A stretch of DNA of 35,030 nucleotides from positions 1 to 35,030 of the forward strand of contig QHWT01000077.1 in assembly GCA_003222675.1 (NCBI GenBank), written 5' to 3'. Source of the stretch: Acidobacteriota bacterium. Its GTDB lineage: Bacteria > Acidobacteriota > Vicinamibacteria > Vicinamibacterales > 2-12-FULL-66-21. Numbering within the stretch: position 1 is the stretch's first letter; the number at the start of each line of letters is the position of its first letter. The translations under genes were made by a program, and so were the position numbers. The notes beneath the pieces are model-generated. The model ran no database searches. It was not told the DNA's origin and worked only from the letters and a program-made list of their open reading frames with translations. Shown piece after piece: positions 9,335 to 19,094 of the stretch.

Positions 9335-9485
9335 GCGCTGTTGGACGAAGAGACGCGGCCGGCGGTTGGTGCTCGGGACCGTTGCCACGGCCGCTCGTCA
9401 TCCCCTTGATACTTGACGCTCACAACCGTCGTCTCATCGATGACGAGCGGCTTGATAAATCGATCTGTTCATGCCCGAGCGCGCC

Positions 9486-9510
9486 GGCGCGCGAAGCGCG
9501 ACGGCGCGCC
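9486..9510 (-). terminator. GC-rich hairpin after the redox operon
   Basis: Inverted repeat GGCGCGC (9486-9492) / GCGCGCC (9504-9510) lies about 25 bases downstream of the stop of the last gene of the minus-strand operon. There is no clear T run after it, so it is terminator-like and not a textbook intrinsic terminator. Confidence 0.35.
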
Positions 9511-9534
9511 AACGCAGACCGGTTTCCCCTTTTC

Positions 9535-10179
9535 CTACTTCGCGCGACGCTCGAAACGGTACGCCAACTCTGGACCTCCGTCGGTCTCGTACGCGAGTTG
9601 TGCCACAAGCAACGCGAACGGCTCCATATGCCGAGCGATCCGTAGCGGCCCAGCGTCCACCGGGTCGAAACCCACGTCGCGGATCAGCGTCGCCGCTACG
9701 TCCTTCGCGTCATGGTCGTCCCCGCAGTACACCAGGCTCGGTCGGTTGGCCTTGCGCTTCGCCTCGAACACGCCGAACAGCACCTCGCTCGGCACGGTGC
9801 CGAACGCGGACACGACGCGAGCCCGCCGAAGCTTCTTTGCCAGCGCCTCCGCGCCGGAGGAGGTATGCGCGATCACGAGATCGGTGTTGTCTGCATTCAT
9901 CGGAAGCGAGCAGCTGACGATCACCTTGTTCGACACGTTGCCCGCCTGCTTCAACACATCGTCGACTCTGGACCAGTGCACGGCCAGCAACAGCGCATCG
10001 GCGTCGCGCGCCGCGTCGACAGGGGTACCGGCGCGCGCGTTCCCCTGCGCCTCGCGTGCGAGCCGCTTCAGTTTCTCCTCGCTACGCGCGTAGCTGAAGA
10101 CCACGTCGTGTCCGGCACGCGCGAAGAGCGTCCCGAGCTTGCCGCCCATCAGGCCCGACCCGAGAATCCCGATTTGCAT
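9535..10179 (-). CDS. NAD(P)-binding reductase, F420H2:NADP oxidoreductase-like
   Basis: A 214-residue cytoplasmic protein starting MQIGILGSGLMGGKLG, a Rossmann dinucleotide-binding loop (GSGLMG, residues 7-12). It has the compact plan of the NADPH-dependent F420 reductase / NAD-binding 2 family: DADALLLAVHW near residue 70, a central helix, and a C-terminal MEPFALLVAQLAYE segment. Relatives are often called 'NAD(P)-binding domain protein'. Nothing shows that F420 is the true substrate. It is the last gene of the LysR-linked redox operon; its start lies 9 bases after the stop of the decayed gene upstream, so it probably relies on operon transcription. Confidence 0.8.
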   Translation of the reverse strand: MQIGILGSGLMGGKLGTLFARAGHDVVFSYARSEEKLKRLAREAQGNARAGTPVDAARDADALLLAVHWSRVDDVLKQAGNVSNKVIVSCSLPMNADNTDLVIAHTSSGAEALAKKLRRARVVSAFGTVPSEVLFGVFEAKRKANRPSLVYCGDDHDAKDVAATLIRDVGFDPVDAGPLRIARHMEPFALLVAQLAYETDGGPELAYRFERRAK

Positions 10180-10188
10180 ACGTCTTTA

Positions 10189-10523
10189 TCACTCCGGCGC
10201 CACTTCGTTCAGGGCACTTAACGCATTCAGTGTTCGAGGGTATCCGACCCATGGCAGCAATTGTGTGATGACATCAACCAGCACGTCTCTGCCGTGGCCG
10301 ACATTCAGATCGCCACGAATGTGCCCCTTGACCTGTGATTCAACGCCGCCAAGCGCAATCAGGATCGACAGCGTTATGAGCGGGTTTCCTGATCGCTGGT
10401 TGTCTGAAATCCTATAGTCCGGTTCTCTTCTCCAACTCTTCCGGATAGGTAGTTCAGACCCATGCAGCCGTACCCGATCGCAGACACCTCGAGGCCGCTC
10501 CTGCCACGCTTCCGTCGTTTCAT
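10189..10523 (-). pseudogene. Chimeric relic: aldo/keto reductase start joined to carboxymuconolactone decarboxylase end
   Basis: The ATG at 10523 has a good AAGGAG ribosome site and begins an aldo/keto reductase N-terminus (GLEVSAIGYGCMG) that aligns with residues 11-23 of the intact reductase at 12295-13281. After about 28 residues the similarity ends. The frame stops at 10374-10376, at residue 49. Just across this point, in another frame, is the complete C-terminal half of a carboxymuconolactone-decarboxylase-family protein (LITLSILIALGG, then LLPWVGYPRTLNAL), ending at 10189. The end of the first frame (SDQETR) looks like the residues that normally precede LITL, so one missing base may be the only break in that part. 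I infer a deletion that fused two neighbouring genes, followed by a frameshift. Confidence 0.65.
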
Positions 10524-10536
10524 CGTTTCTCCTTGT

Positions 10537-11553
10537 TCACGGACGCAGCAGCGTCTTGATCGCGCGGCGCTCGTCCATCGCGCGGTAGCCCTCCGCCACC
10601 TGATCGAGTGGCAGCATCAGGTCGAAGACTTTCCCGGGGTCGATCTTTCCATTAAGCACCAGCTCAATCAGCTCGGGGAGGAAGCGGCGCACCGGCGCGG
10701 GGCCACCGTGAAGATGGACGTGCGTGTAGAACAGCTCCGCGCCATCGAGGTCGACTCCGTGCGGGACGCCGACGTAGCCGATAGACCCGCCCGGGCGCGT
10801 GGATCGTATCGCCTGCACCATCGACTCGTGCGTGCCGACACATTCCAGCACGGCGTCCGCACCCACGCCCTTGGTCAGTTGCCTGATGCGTTCAACGCCC
10901 TCGTCTCCGCGCTCGGTCACGATATCCGTGGCGCCGAACTCGCGCGCGAGCTTCTGGCGCGATTCGTGGCGACTCATCGCGATGATCCGCTCCGCGCCCA
11001 TCTGCTTCGCGGACAGCACACCCAACAGTCCGACCGCGCCGTCACCGACCACTGCGACCGTCGCACCTGGCTTTACGTTCGCGGCATCGGCGGCGAACCA
11101 CCCGGTACCCATGACGTCCGAGAGCGCCAACAGGCTCGGGATCAGATCGCCCGACGGAACGTCCGGCGTGGCCACGAGTGTACCGTCCGCGAGCGGGACG
11201 CGCAGCCGCGGCGCCTGCGCACCGACGACGTACTGTTTGTGCTGACAGGACGTCTGGTAGCCGGCGTGGCAGTGCGGACACGTGTTGTCGGACGCGAAGA
11301 ACGACCCGATAACGAACTGGCCAGGCTTAATCGACGTCAGCCCGCGTCCGACCTCCTCGACGATGCCGCAGTACTCGTGCCCCATGGGCGTCGGTTCAGT
11401 GATCGGGTTGATGCCGCGGTACGGCCACAGGTCGGACCCGCAGATGCAGGTCGCGGACAGACCGATGATGGCATCCGTCGGCTCGATGATTGTTGGCGCG
11501 GCGCGCTCCTCGAAACGCACGTCGCGCGGCCCGTAGAGAACAGCTCCGCGCAT
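10537..11553 (-). CDS. Zinc-dependent alcohol dehydrogenase (MDR family)
   Basis: A 338-residue medium-chain dehydrogenase/reductase. Catalytic zinc ligands are visible as Cys38 (CICGSD) and His59-Glu60 (GHEY). The structural-zinc lobe has Cys92, Cys95 and Cys103 (CPHCHAGYQTSC), with Gly98 where many relatives carry a fourth Cys. The cofactor loop VGDGAVGLLG is in the second half, as expected for NAD(P)(H). The substrate is probably a small alcohol or aldehyde but cannot be named. The start is 28 bases after the tautomerase stop and the end is 13 bases from the chimeric relic, so it belongs to the LysR-linked operon. Confidence 0.88.
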   Translation of the reverse strand: MRGAVLYGPRDVRFEERAAPTIIEPTDAIIGLSATCICGSDLWPYRGINPITEPTPMGHEYCGIVEEVGRGLTSIKPGQFVIGSFFASDNTCPHCHAGYQTSCQHKQYVVGAQAPRLRVPLADGTLVATPDVPSGDLIPSLLALSDVMGTGWFAADAANVKPGATVAVVGDGAVGLLGVLSAKQMGAERIIAMSRHESRQKLAREFGATDIVTERGDEGVERIRQLTKGVGADAVLECVGTHESMVQAIRSTRPGGSIGYVGVPHGVDLDGAELFYTHVHLHGGPAPVRRFLPELIELVLNGKIDPGKVFDLMLPLDQVAEGYRAMDERRAIKTLLRP

Positions 11554-11581
11554 GATTGATTTCCTATGAACTCTGATGAAT

Positions 11582-11809
11582 TCACATCGTGTAACCCGGT
11601 TTCTTGTACAGCTGCTCCGAGTTGCGAACGATGTCCGGTTGATAGACCTTCTCCGCCCAATCCTGTGGTTCGACTTCTTCGATCGCCACCGAAACCGACT
11701 CTTCGCCGTAGTTCAGGAACTTCATGATGTCTTTGACGATCTCGTCGGTGAGTCGAACCTTTTGCTGTTCGGATTTGCCGGGCCAGAGTTTGACGATCAC
11801 ATGAGGCAT
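11582..11809 (-). CDS. PptA-like tautomerase (4-oxalocrotonate tautomerase superfamily)
   Basis: A 75-residue protein starting [17 protein letters not shown]. Pro2 becomes the N-terminal catalytic proline after Met removal. The C-terminal LYKKPGYTM closely resembles the end of E. coli PptA (LIKKPGYSM), and the length matches (PptA 77). Members are small dimeric or hexameric enzymes that interconvert keto and enol forms of unsaturated acids; the natural substrate of PptA is not firmly known. A TAAGGAG ribosome site precedes the ATG. It follows the cupin gene by 9 bases and precedes the alcohol dehydrogenase, within one operon. Confidence 0.85.
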   Translation of the reverse strand: MPHVIVKLWPGKSEQQKVRLTDEIVKDIMKFLNYGEESVSVAIEEVEPQDWAEKVYQPDIVRNSEQLYKKPGYTM

Positions 11810-11818
11810 GGCTGCTCC

Positions 11819-13372
<1,554 letters not shown>

Positions 13373-13377
<5 letters not shown>

Positions 13378-14263
13378 GCGCTACAACGAGCTCACCGTTC
13401 TGTCCGCGTTCCTTGCCGTGGCCGAGGAACGCAGCTTTACCCGGGCCGCCAAGCGGCTGACGGTGTCTACCTCAGCCCTGAGTCATGCGATTCGGGGTTT
13501 GGAAGAACGGATCGGGGTGCGCCTGCTGGCGAGGACGACCCGCAGCGTTGCACCCACCGATGCAGGAGAACAGCTCATCGCCCGTTTGCGGCCGGCTCTC
13601 GGCGATATTCAAGGTGCGCTGGACCAGGTCTCAGGGCTGCGCGACAAGCCCGCCGGACGCGTCCGCTTAGTGGTGTCGCCGCTTGCCGCGACGATGGTCC
13701 TCGCGCCAAAGCTGGGACAATTTGCGCGCGATTACCCCGAAATCGTGCTCGATGTCACTACCACCAACGAGGGTCGTTTCGACCTCGTGGCGGGGCGCTT
13801 CGATGCCGGCATTCATCTCGGGGAGTTCATCGAGCGCGACATGATCGCGCTCAGGGTGTCACCCGATCAGCGGGCCGCAATCGTGGGGGCGCCGCGCTAC
13901 TTCGAGTCGCACCGCAAGCCGGCCTCGCCGCGCGACCTGCCGAGTCACCGATGCGTCAACTTCCGTCATGGATCCGCCGGTGTGTACCGCTGGGAGTTCG
14001 ACAAGGGCAAGCGGTCGCTCGCCGTAGCCGTTGACGGACCGCTGATCGTCGATGACGCGGAGATCCTGATCCGTGCGGCGATCGATGGCATCGGCCTGGC
14101 GTTTATGTTGGAAGAGCAGGCCGCGCCACACCTGGCGAGTGGCGCAGTCCTGCGGGTGCTCGAAGATTGGTGCCCGCCTTTCGCCGGCTATTTTTTGTAC
14201 TACCCGAGTCGGCGGCAGCAGCCGGCCGCGCTGTCGGCTCTGATCGAAACTCTTCGTCTGTAG
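13373..14263 (+). CDS. LysR-family transcriptional regulator
   Basis: A 296-residue LTTR. The winged helix-turn-helix lies at residues 1-60 (SFTRAAKRLTVSTSALSHAI, then LEERIGVRLLARTTRSVAPT). A linker helix follows, then the two-lobed effector domain at about 90-296. Length is normal and no key segment is missing. It is transcribed away from the aldo/keto reductase operon and most likely activates it in response to a small effector, perhaps an electrophile or aldehyde handled by the operon. No ribosome site is evident before ATG 13373, which is itself covered by an inverted repeat. Confidence 0.92.
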
Positions 14264-14360
14264 CTGACACGATTGCTTCGACGGCTCGCGATCGCGAATC
14301 AAGGACCCTGATGTTTGGAGCCATTTGTCAGTGGTTATCGCTACTTGCGAAATCGTCCAA

Positions 14361-14376
14361 GGATCGAGGTCGATCC
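14361..14376. terminator. Palindrome between convergent genes
   Basis: GGATCGA (14361-14367) and TCGATCC (14370-14376) form a perfect 7-bp inverted repeat with a 2-base centre. It lies between the convergent LysR and ADOP-3 genes, where a bidirectional terminator would be useful. There is no T tract, so this is a weak call. Confidence 0.3.
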
Positions 14377-14389
14377 TGACCACACGACC

Positions 14390-17026
14390 CTACTCGGTGC
14401 GAAGAACCTCGATGGGGTTCACTGACGCGGCCCGACGAGCTGGAATGTAGCTGGCGAACAGCGCCGAGACCATGAGGACGAACGCCGCGACCACAAGCGT
14501 CGGCGGATCCCACGATTGGACGTCGAACAGCAGGTGACGCATCAGAGTGGCCGCCGTCACCGCGCAGATCACCCCAAGCCCGGTTCCTATGCCAACCAGC
14601 CACGAGGCCTCAGCTAGAACGAGACGATAGACCGACCCACGTTGCGCACCAAGCGCCATGCGCACGCCGATTTCGCGGGTCCTTTGACCAACGGAGTACG
14701 CCACGACGCCGTAAAGGCCGACGACGCTCAGAACGAAGGCCATCGCCGCGAAGCCTCCGATTAGCCACGCCGATGCGTGATGCAGAGACGTGGATGGCAG
14801 TCGATTCGTGCGATCCGCCATCGTCGCCACGTCGCCAACGAGAGCATCCGGCCGGATCTCGCGGATGGCGGCCACGAGCGACGGGAAGAGCGCGGGCCCG
14901 GACTGCGATATCCGAATGACGAGACCGAACCCTGTCTGGTCGAACGGGACGTAGGCACTCGGGTGCGGTGGTGTTTCTGGCGGGCCATCCTTGATGTCGG
15001 CGACGATCCCGACAATTTCACGCGCTGGCGACGCAGCACTGCCGAACGCGATCGACCGGCCTATTGGATCATCGTCAGGGAAGTACCGGCGCGCCGCCGT
15101 CTCGTTGACGATCATCACCGGTCTTAGCGACGAAACCTCTTCGTCGGTGAAGTGGCGGCCACGGAGGAGCCTGGCCTGAAGCGCGTGGAAGTATCCGGCA
15201 CTGACACGCCGCACCGGCCAATCCTCCTTGAGCTGGTAGCCTTCGGCGCGACCCAGGACCCAGAACGTAGACGAGGGTGCGAGCCCGGGCCCGAGTGGCA
15301 GTAGATCGGCGTATCCGACGGACTGGACATCTGGCAACGCCGCGAGCCGTTCTGCAACTCGTCGCGCCAGCGCGCCGGGCTGTTCATCTGCATCAGCCGT
15401 TGCATCAGCACCGCGAGTTCGGACGGACACGGGAGTCACCGAGACCGTGGCGAGCCGCTGCGCGTTGAAGCCGGTGTCGACGTGGAGCAGCCGATAGAGG
15501 CTCTTTCCCAGCAGTCCCGCGTTCACCAGGAGAACCACGGCGACCGCGAGCTCCGCCACCACGAGGTGCGCTCCGAAGCGGCGCCAGTGCAATCCGGCGG
15601 AGCCGCGACTGCCTTCATTGAGCCTCGCGGGGGTCTGCGAGATCGACACGCGGGTGAGCGGTGTGAGCGCGAACGCCAACGCTGCGATCAGAGAAACCAG
15701 GCAGGCGAACGCCACGAGACGGACGTTCAGGCCGACCACCTGAAGGTACGGCATTCGGCTGATCATGTCAGCGCTCAGCAAGCTCGTGAGAAACTGCATT
15801 CCCCACGTGGCGAGCACCAATCCGAGCACAGCCGCGACGGCGGCCAGGACGAACGCTTCCGTCGCGAATTGCAGTGCGAGCCGCGCGGACGAGGCGCCGA
15901 GCGCGTGGCGGACGGCGATCTCGCGCGTGCGCACTTCAGAGCGCGCCAGAAGCAGGCTCGCGACGTTGATGCAGGCAATGACGAGCAACAGCCCTGCGCC
16001 GCTCAGGAGCATCAGCAGGATGGGACGCACGTCGCCGAGGATCACATCACGCAGAGCAACCAGCTTGCCAATCTCTTGGTTGCGATGGTGGTCCGGATAC
16101 TCTCCTCGCAACTGCTCGATGACCGACGTGATGTTCGCCGTTCCCATCTGCATGGAAACGTCAGGAGCGAGCCGAGCGACCACCTGCAGACTGCGACAGC
16201 TCCGCACGATCCAGCAGGCTTGCGGACTTCTGATCGTCGCCCAGAACTCCGCGTGCTCTGCCAGCGTGAAGTGAAAGTCCGGCGGCAGCACCCCAATGAC
16301 GACATGCGGCTCGGCGGCGGCAAGCCATGGCGATTGCAGCGTGACTGTGCGTCCCAGGACGTCTGGACTGCCCGCGAAGCGCGTCTGCCACGCGCTGTAG
16401 GAGAGCATCACGGTGGGAGGGGCGGACGGTCCCTCCTCGTCCGGACGAAACTCGCGCCCGAGCACAGGCGTTACGCCCAACGTGCGGAAGAATCCGCTCG
16501 TCACCCTTAGACCGGGCACTCGCTTCGGCCCTGAGGGCGTCGTCACCGTGAAGCCGGACCGGACGTCGTGGGCAGCCATCGAGTCGAACGCTCGATTGCG
16601 CGCTCTCCAATCGATGAAGTCCAAGTAGGAGACCGCGCCCTGCGTCTGACCTTGCGCGAGATCAGGGCGCGCCCCGAACACTGTGACAAGCCGGGACGGG
16701 TCACGGTACGGCAACGCCCTGATCAGCGCCGCATCGACGAAGCCGAAGATCGCTACGCTGCCGGCTATGCCGAGCGTCAGGACGAGAATGGCCGTGCACG
16801 CGAACCCGCGATGTTTCAGGAGCTGACGGACAGCGAAGCGGAGATCCTGGATCCGGTGATCTACGAAGTTTACGTGACGCATGTCCCGGCACTCCTTCTT
16901 TCGTTGGTCGACGCCGCCAAACGCCCGCAGCGCTGCGTAACGCGCTTCATCACGCGCCATGCCTCGTGCTATATCGGCTTCGATGCGACGTTCAATATGA
17001 TCGCGGAACTCGTCCTCGAGGTCCAA
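14390..17026 (-). CDS. ADOP-family orphan permease (MacB/FtsX-type), copy 3, with N-terminal cytoplasmic domain
   Basis: An inner-membrane protein of about 878 residues. Unlike copies 1 and 2, it carries the family's N-terminal cytoplasmic helical domain (LEDEFRDHIERRIEADIARG, then LRAFGGVDQRKKECRDM) before the first membrane helix. The two MacB/FtsX halves follow, ending PARRAASVNPIEVLRTE. The start is uncertain. Homology begins at about 17026, where a TTG is in frame without a clear ribosome site. The next upstream option, GTG 17152, would overlap the divergent gene by 117 bases. A downstream ATG at 16960 would cut the helical domain. No ATPase is adjacent and the substrate is unknown. Confidence 0.85.
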   Translation of the reverse strand: MDLEDEFRDHIERRIEADIARGMARDEARYAALRAFGGVDQRKKECRDMRHVNFVDHRIQDLRFAVRQLLKHRGFACTAILVLTLGIAGSVAIFGFVDAALIRALPYRDPSRLVTVFGARPDLAQGQTQGAVSYLDFIDWRARNRAFDSMAAHDVRSGFTVTTPSGPKRVPGLRVTSGFFRTLGVTPVLGREFRPDEEGPSAPPTVMLSYSAWQTRFAGSPDVLGRTVTLQSPWLAAAEPHVVIGVLPPDFHFTLAEHAEFWATIRSPQACWIVRSCRSLQVVARLAPDVSMQMGTANITSVIEQLRGEYPDHHRNQEIGKLVALRDVILGDVRPILLMLLSGAGLLLVIACINVASLLLARSEVRTREIAVRHALGASSARLALQFATEAFVLAAVAAVLGLVLATWGMQFLTSLLSADMISRMPYLQVVGLNVRLVAFACLVSLIAALAFALTPLTRVSISQTPARLNEGSRGSAGLHWRRFGAHLVVAELAVAVVLLVNAGLLGKSLYRLLHVDTGFNAQRLATVSVTPVSVRTRGADATADADEQPGALARRVAERLAALPDVQSVGYADLLPLGPGLAPSSTFWVLGRAEGYQLKEDWPVRRVSAGYFHALQARLLRGRHFTDEEVSSLRPVMIVNETAARRYFPDDDPIGRSIAFGSAASPAREIVGIVADIKDGPPETPPHPSAYVPFDQTGFGLVIRISQSGPALFPSLVAAIREIRPDALVGDVATMADRTNRLPSTSLHHASAWLIGGFAAMAFVLSVVGLYGVVAYSVGQRTREIGVRMALGAQRGSVYRLVLAEASWLVGIGTGLGVICAVTAATLMRHLLFDVQSWDPPTLVVAAFVLMVSALFASYIPARRAASVNPIEVLRTE

Positions 17027-17035
17027 AGGAGACCT

Positions 17036-17659
17036 ATGCTTACCAAACTCCTTGTCGTTTACTCGAGTGTTTTGACGACACTGCTCGCGGCTACCATGTT
17101 GATGGGCTCGGCTTCCGCCAAAGTCGAGAATCTTGATGAGATCAATGTGCACCGGATCAACATTCGTGAGGCTGACGGCACACTACGGTTGGTCATTTCC
17201 AACCATGCACGACTGCCCGGTATCATCGTTCGGGGCAAAGAGAGCCCGCCCAAGGACCGGCCGTATGCCGGGATGCTGTTCTATAACGATGAAGGCACCG
17301 AGAATGGTGGCCTGGTATTCGGTGGACGCCGCAACGCGAAAGGCGAGGTGGTGGATTCCGGCGTGAGCCTTTCGTTCGATCGCTACGGAGGCAACTCTCA
17401 GTTTGTCCAACTCGCGGGCGTCGACGATTCAACGAACCACATCGTCGGGCTGACTGTGTCGGACACTGACGCTAGAAACAGCCGGCGGCGTGTGTTGGTC
17501 GGTCATGACAAGGAAGGAGTCGCACGCGTCTCGCTCATGGACCGCAACGGACGAACACGAATCGTTTTACAGGTCACACCCGATGGAACGCCGAGTCTTT
17601 CGTTTCTCGACGCCGACGGAAAAGTCACAAATCAGATCGGACCCACACGGTCTCAATGA
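17036..17659 (+). CDS. Secreted or membrane-anchored protein of unknown function
   Basis: A 207-residue protein with an N-terminal hydrophobic segment (residues 5-27) that could be a signal peptide or anchor. The beta-rich body opens with EINVHRINIREADGTLRLVI and has repeated short strand-turn units such as ADGTLRL, RNGRTRIVL and PDGTPSLSF. I recall similar proteins annotated only as hypothetical. The ATG at 17036 is well supported by AAAGGAG six bases upstream. This ribosome site lies opposite the 5' end of the ADOP-3 gene, so the two divergent genes abut or overlap. No enzyme motif is seen. Confidence 0.75.
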   Translation: MLTKLLVVYSSVLTTLLAATMLMGSASAKVENLDEINVHRINIREADGTLRLVISNHARLPGIIVRGKESPPKDRPYAGMLFYNDEGTENGGLVFGGRRNAKGEVVDSGVSLSFDRYGGNSQFVQLAGVDDSTNHIVGLTVSDTDARNSRRRVLVGHDKEGVARVSLMDRNGRTRIVLQVTPDGTPSLSFLDADGKVTNQIGPTRSQ

Positions 17660-17682
17660 ACTGACGTTGGCGCGACCGCGGA

Positions 17683-17973
17683 TTACCACTGGAACCACCA
17701 GACGGGGAACATCGCGGCGAGCGCCGCGCCGAGTTGAAGGGCAAGAACCAGCAGCGCGCGCCTGGGCTCAGTTGGAAGCCACCTGATGGCGAAAAACGCG
17801 ATAACCGGCACCTGACCGACCATGAGCAGCTGCCAGACGTGGGCCGCGGCTCCCTCGTCGGCCTGCCGGGCGGTACCGAACATCGCAGCGTAGCCAATGG
17901 CGATGGCGAGGCCAGCGACCGACATTGCGAGTGGAATGAGGGCACTCGGGCGCCTGAGTAGTGCCGCGTCCAT
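17683..17973 (-). CDS. Small inner-membrane protein of unknown function
   Basis: A 96-residue hydrophobic protein with about three membrane helices: ALIPLAMSVAGLAIAIGYAA, then VWQLLMVGQVPVIAFFAI, then ALLVLALQLGAALAAMFPVW. A charged loop, RQADEGAAAH, lies between the first two. The start at 17973 is chosen because GGAGG lies seven bases before it; an upstream in-frame extension lacks similarity. A near-consensus promoter with an overlapping inverted repeat lies 50-80 bases upstream, so it is probably a single-gene unit. I do not recognise a function; similar short proteins occur in many bacteria. Confidence 0.75.
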   Translation of the reverse strand: MDAALLRRPSALIPLAMSVAGLAIAIGYAAMFGTARQADEGAAAHVWQLLMVGQVPVIAFFAIRWLPTEPRRALLVLALQLGAALAAMFPVWWFQW

Positions 17974-18016
17974 CAGAACCTCCGGGCAGTGACTGACGTA
18001 AGGCCCGTAGCGAATA

Positions 18017-18051
18017 CTTTGCATTGTAAAGCCTGCGGCGGATTGTGTCAA
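18017..18051 (-). promoter_or_regulatory. Near-consensus sigma-70 promoter with overlapping inverted repeat
   Basis: On the minus strand TTGACA (18046-18051) and TACAAT (18023-18028) are separated by exactly 17 bases, close to the ideal housekeeping promoter. The -10 is embedded in CTTTACAATGCAAAG (18017-18031), an inverted repeat with one mismatch. A repressor bound there would block RNA polymerase. The start codon of the small membrane protein lies about 50 bases downstream of the -10. Confidence 0.65.
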
Positions 18052-18207
18052 CAAGGCAGAGCTGAGATTGGGATCCAGACGTCGGCGGGTTGCTCAGTCG
18101 TCAACACGAACCGAATCGATGGCATGCGCCATCGTACCCTTTTACAAGTCGCTAGTACAAGACGCTAGTCATACTTCTGGAAATCATGTTGTGCGGCGCT
18201 CGCGTTC

Positions 18208-18957
18208 TTATCGCTGCGCTTCACTTTTGCTGGCATGGAACACCGCTCGATCCTGCCGAAAGGCCAGCGGCAAACGATTCTTTCCTTTCAGGTGATGCCA
18301 TCCCGCGCGTCCCGCTCGATACAGCCAGCCAGGCAAGTTCGTGATCATCCGGATATCGTGAAATCCCACACTCTCCAGCATTCCTGCTACTGCCGCCGGA
18401 TTCGGGCCCCACCAATTGGTCGGGTCATTATTCAGTTCTCGTCCCGGATAGAAAGCAGCCGCGGGCCGCTCAAGGCCTACAAGATCAACGACTGTCTCCA
18501 GAATCAACGTGCCGCGAGTTACCGATGCCACTCGCTCGAGCGCTAACAGTGGATGCCGCAGGTGATAGAGCACGCCTAGAAACATGACCATGTCGAATGT
18601 GCCGAGACGCTCTGGAGACAGGTCCATGACATCGATGTCCAGATCCTCCACACGCGAGCCGAGCGCCTGCCGCGCCAACTCGAAACCTGCTTTGGAGCCC
18701 CAGCTCGGCCCATGCCAGGAGTAGTAATCTGTCGCGAGAACCCGGGCTGCGCCACGCCGCTCACACTCGAACGAGAAAAAACCGTCCCATGCGCCGACGT
18801 CCAGGACGGACAGGCCGCTGAGAGATGCCGGCATTCCCAATCGCGCAAGCCGCTGTGACGTATCGTCCACGCCCGCGGTGATCACTCCGCCACCCAAATC
18901 AATCGTGTGATACCACCGGTGAGCCGCGATTCGAGACCGAACGTCCTCCGACAACAT
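18208..18957 (-). CDS. Class I SAM-dependent methyltransferase, CmoB/DUF1698-like
   Basis: A 249-residue methyltransferase. The SAM-binding motif I is VLDVGAWDG (residues 51-59), preceded by WYHTIDLGGGVIT (15-27). This combination is typical of CmoB-like/DUF1698 proteins. FLGVLYHLRHP follows at motif IV, and NNDPTNWWGPN is a late family motif. Such genes are often annotated as tRNA mo5U34 methyltransferase, but this one is shorter than true CmoB (about 320 residues), so the substrate is uncertain. Start 18957 is preferred over 19005 because similarity begins there. It lies on the same strand 137 bases below malate synthase and may be read from the same transcript, but no functional link is evident. 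Confidence 0.8.
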   Translation of the reverse strand: MLSEDVRSRIAAHRWYHTIDLGGGVITAGVDDTSQRLARLGMPASLSGLSVLDVGAWDGFFSFECERRGAARVLATDYYSWHGPSWGSKAGFELARQALGSRVEDLDIDVMDLSPERLGTFDMVMFLGVLYHLRHPLLALERVASVTRGTLILETVVDLVGLERPAAAFYPGRELNNDPTNWWGPNPAAVAGMLESVGFHDIRMITNLPGWLYRAGRAGWHHLKGKNRLPLAFRQDRAVFHASKSEAQR

Positions 18958-19094
18958 CGCAACATTGTCGTCTGGAGCGAAAGTAAGAATCCACAATTCG
19001 TGCACGTTCGTCGGAGGACGTCAGCGTACGGAGCCGAGCGGGTTCTACAACGTTGTGGACGGTGCGGTGTTGCTGCGAAATTGAGGCGAGCACA

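Noticed and set aside
9535-10179. Firm assignment as F420H2:NADP oxidoreductase
   Set aside because: Only the general NAD(P)-binding fold is visible; nothing shows that coenzyme F420 is made or used here.
10462-11559. Long open frame (365 codons) on the plus strand
   Set aside because: It is antisense to the Zn-alcohol dehydrogenase, whose zinc ligands and cofactor loop are intact; composition is arginine-rich and not protein-like.
15482-16510. Long open frame (342 codons) on the plus strand
   Set aside because: It is antisense to ADOP-3, with very high Arg, Gln and His content and no recognisable motif.
18208-18957. Naming the methyltransferase cmoB
   Set aside because: It shares the SAM-binding and WYHTID-type motifs but is about 70 residues shorter than true CmoB and has no tRNA-modification neighbours.
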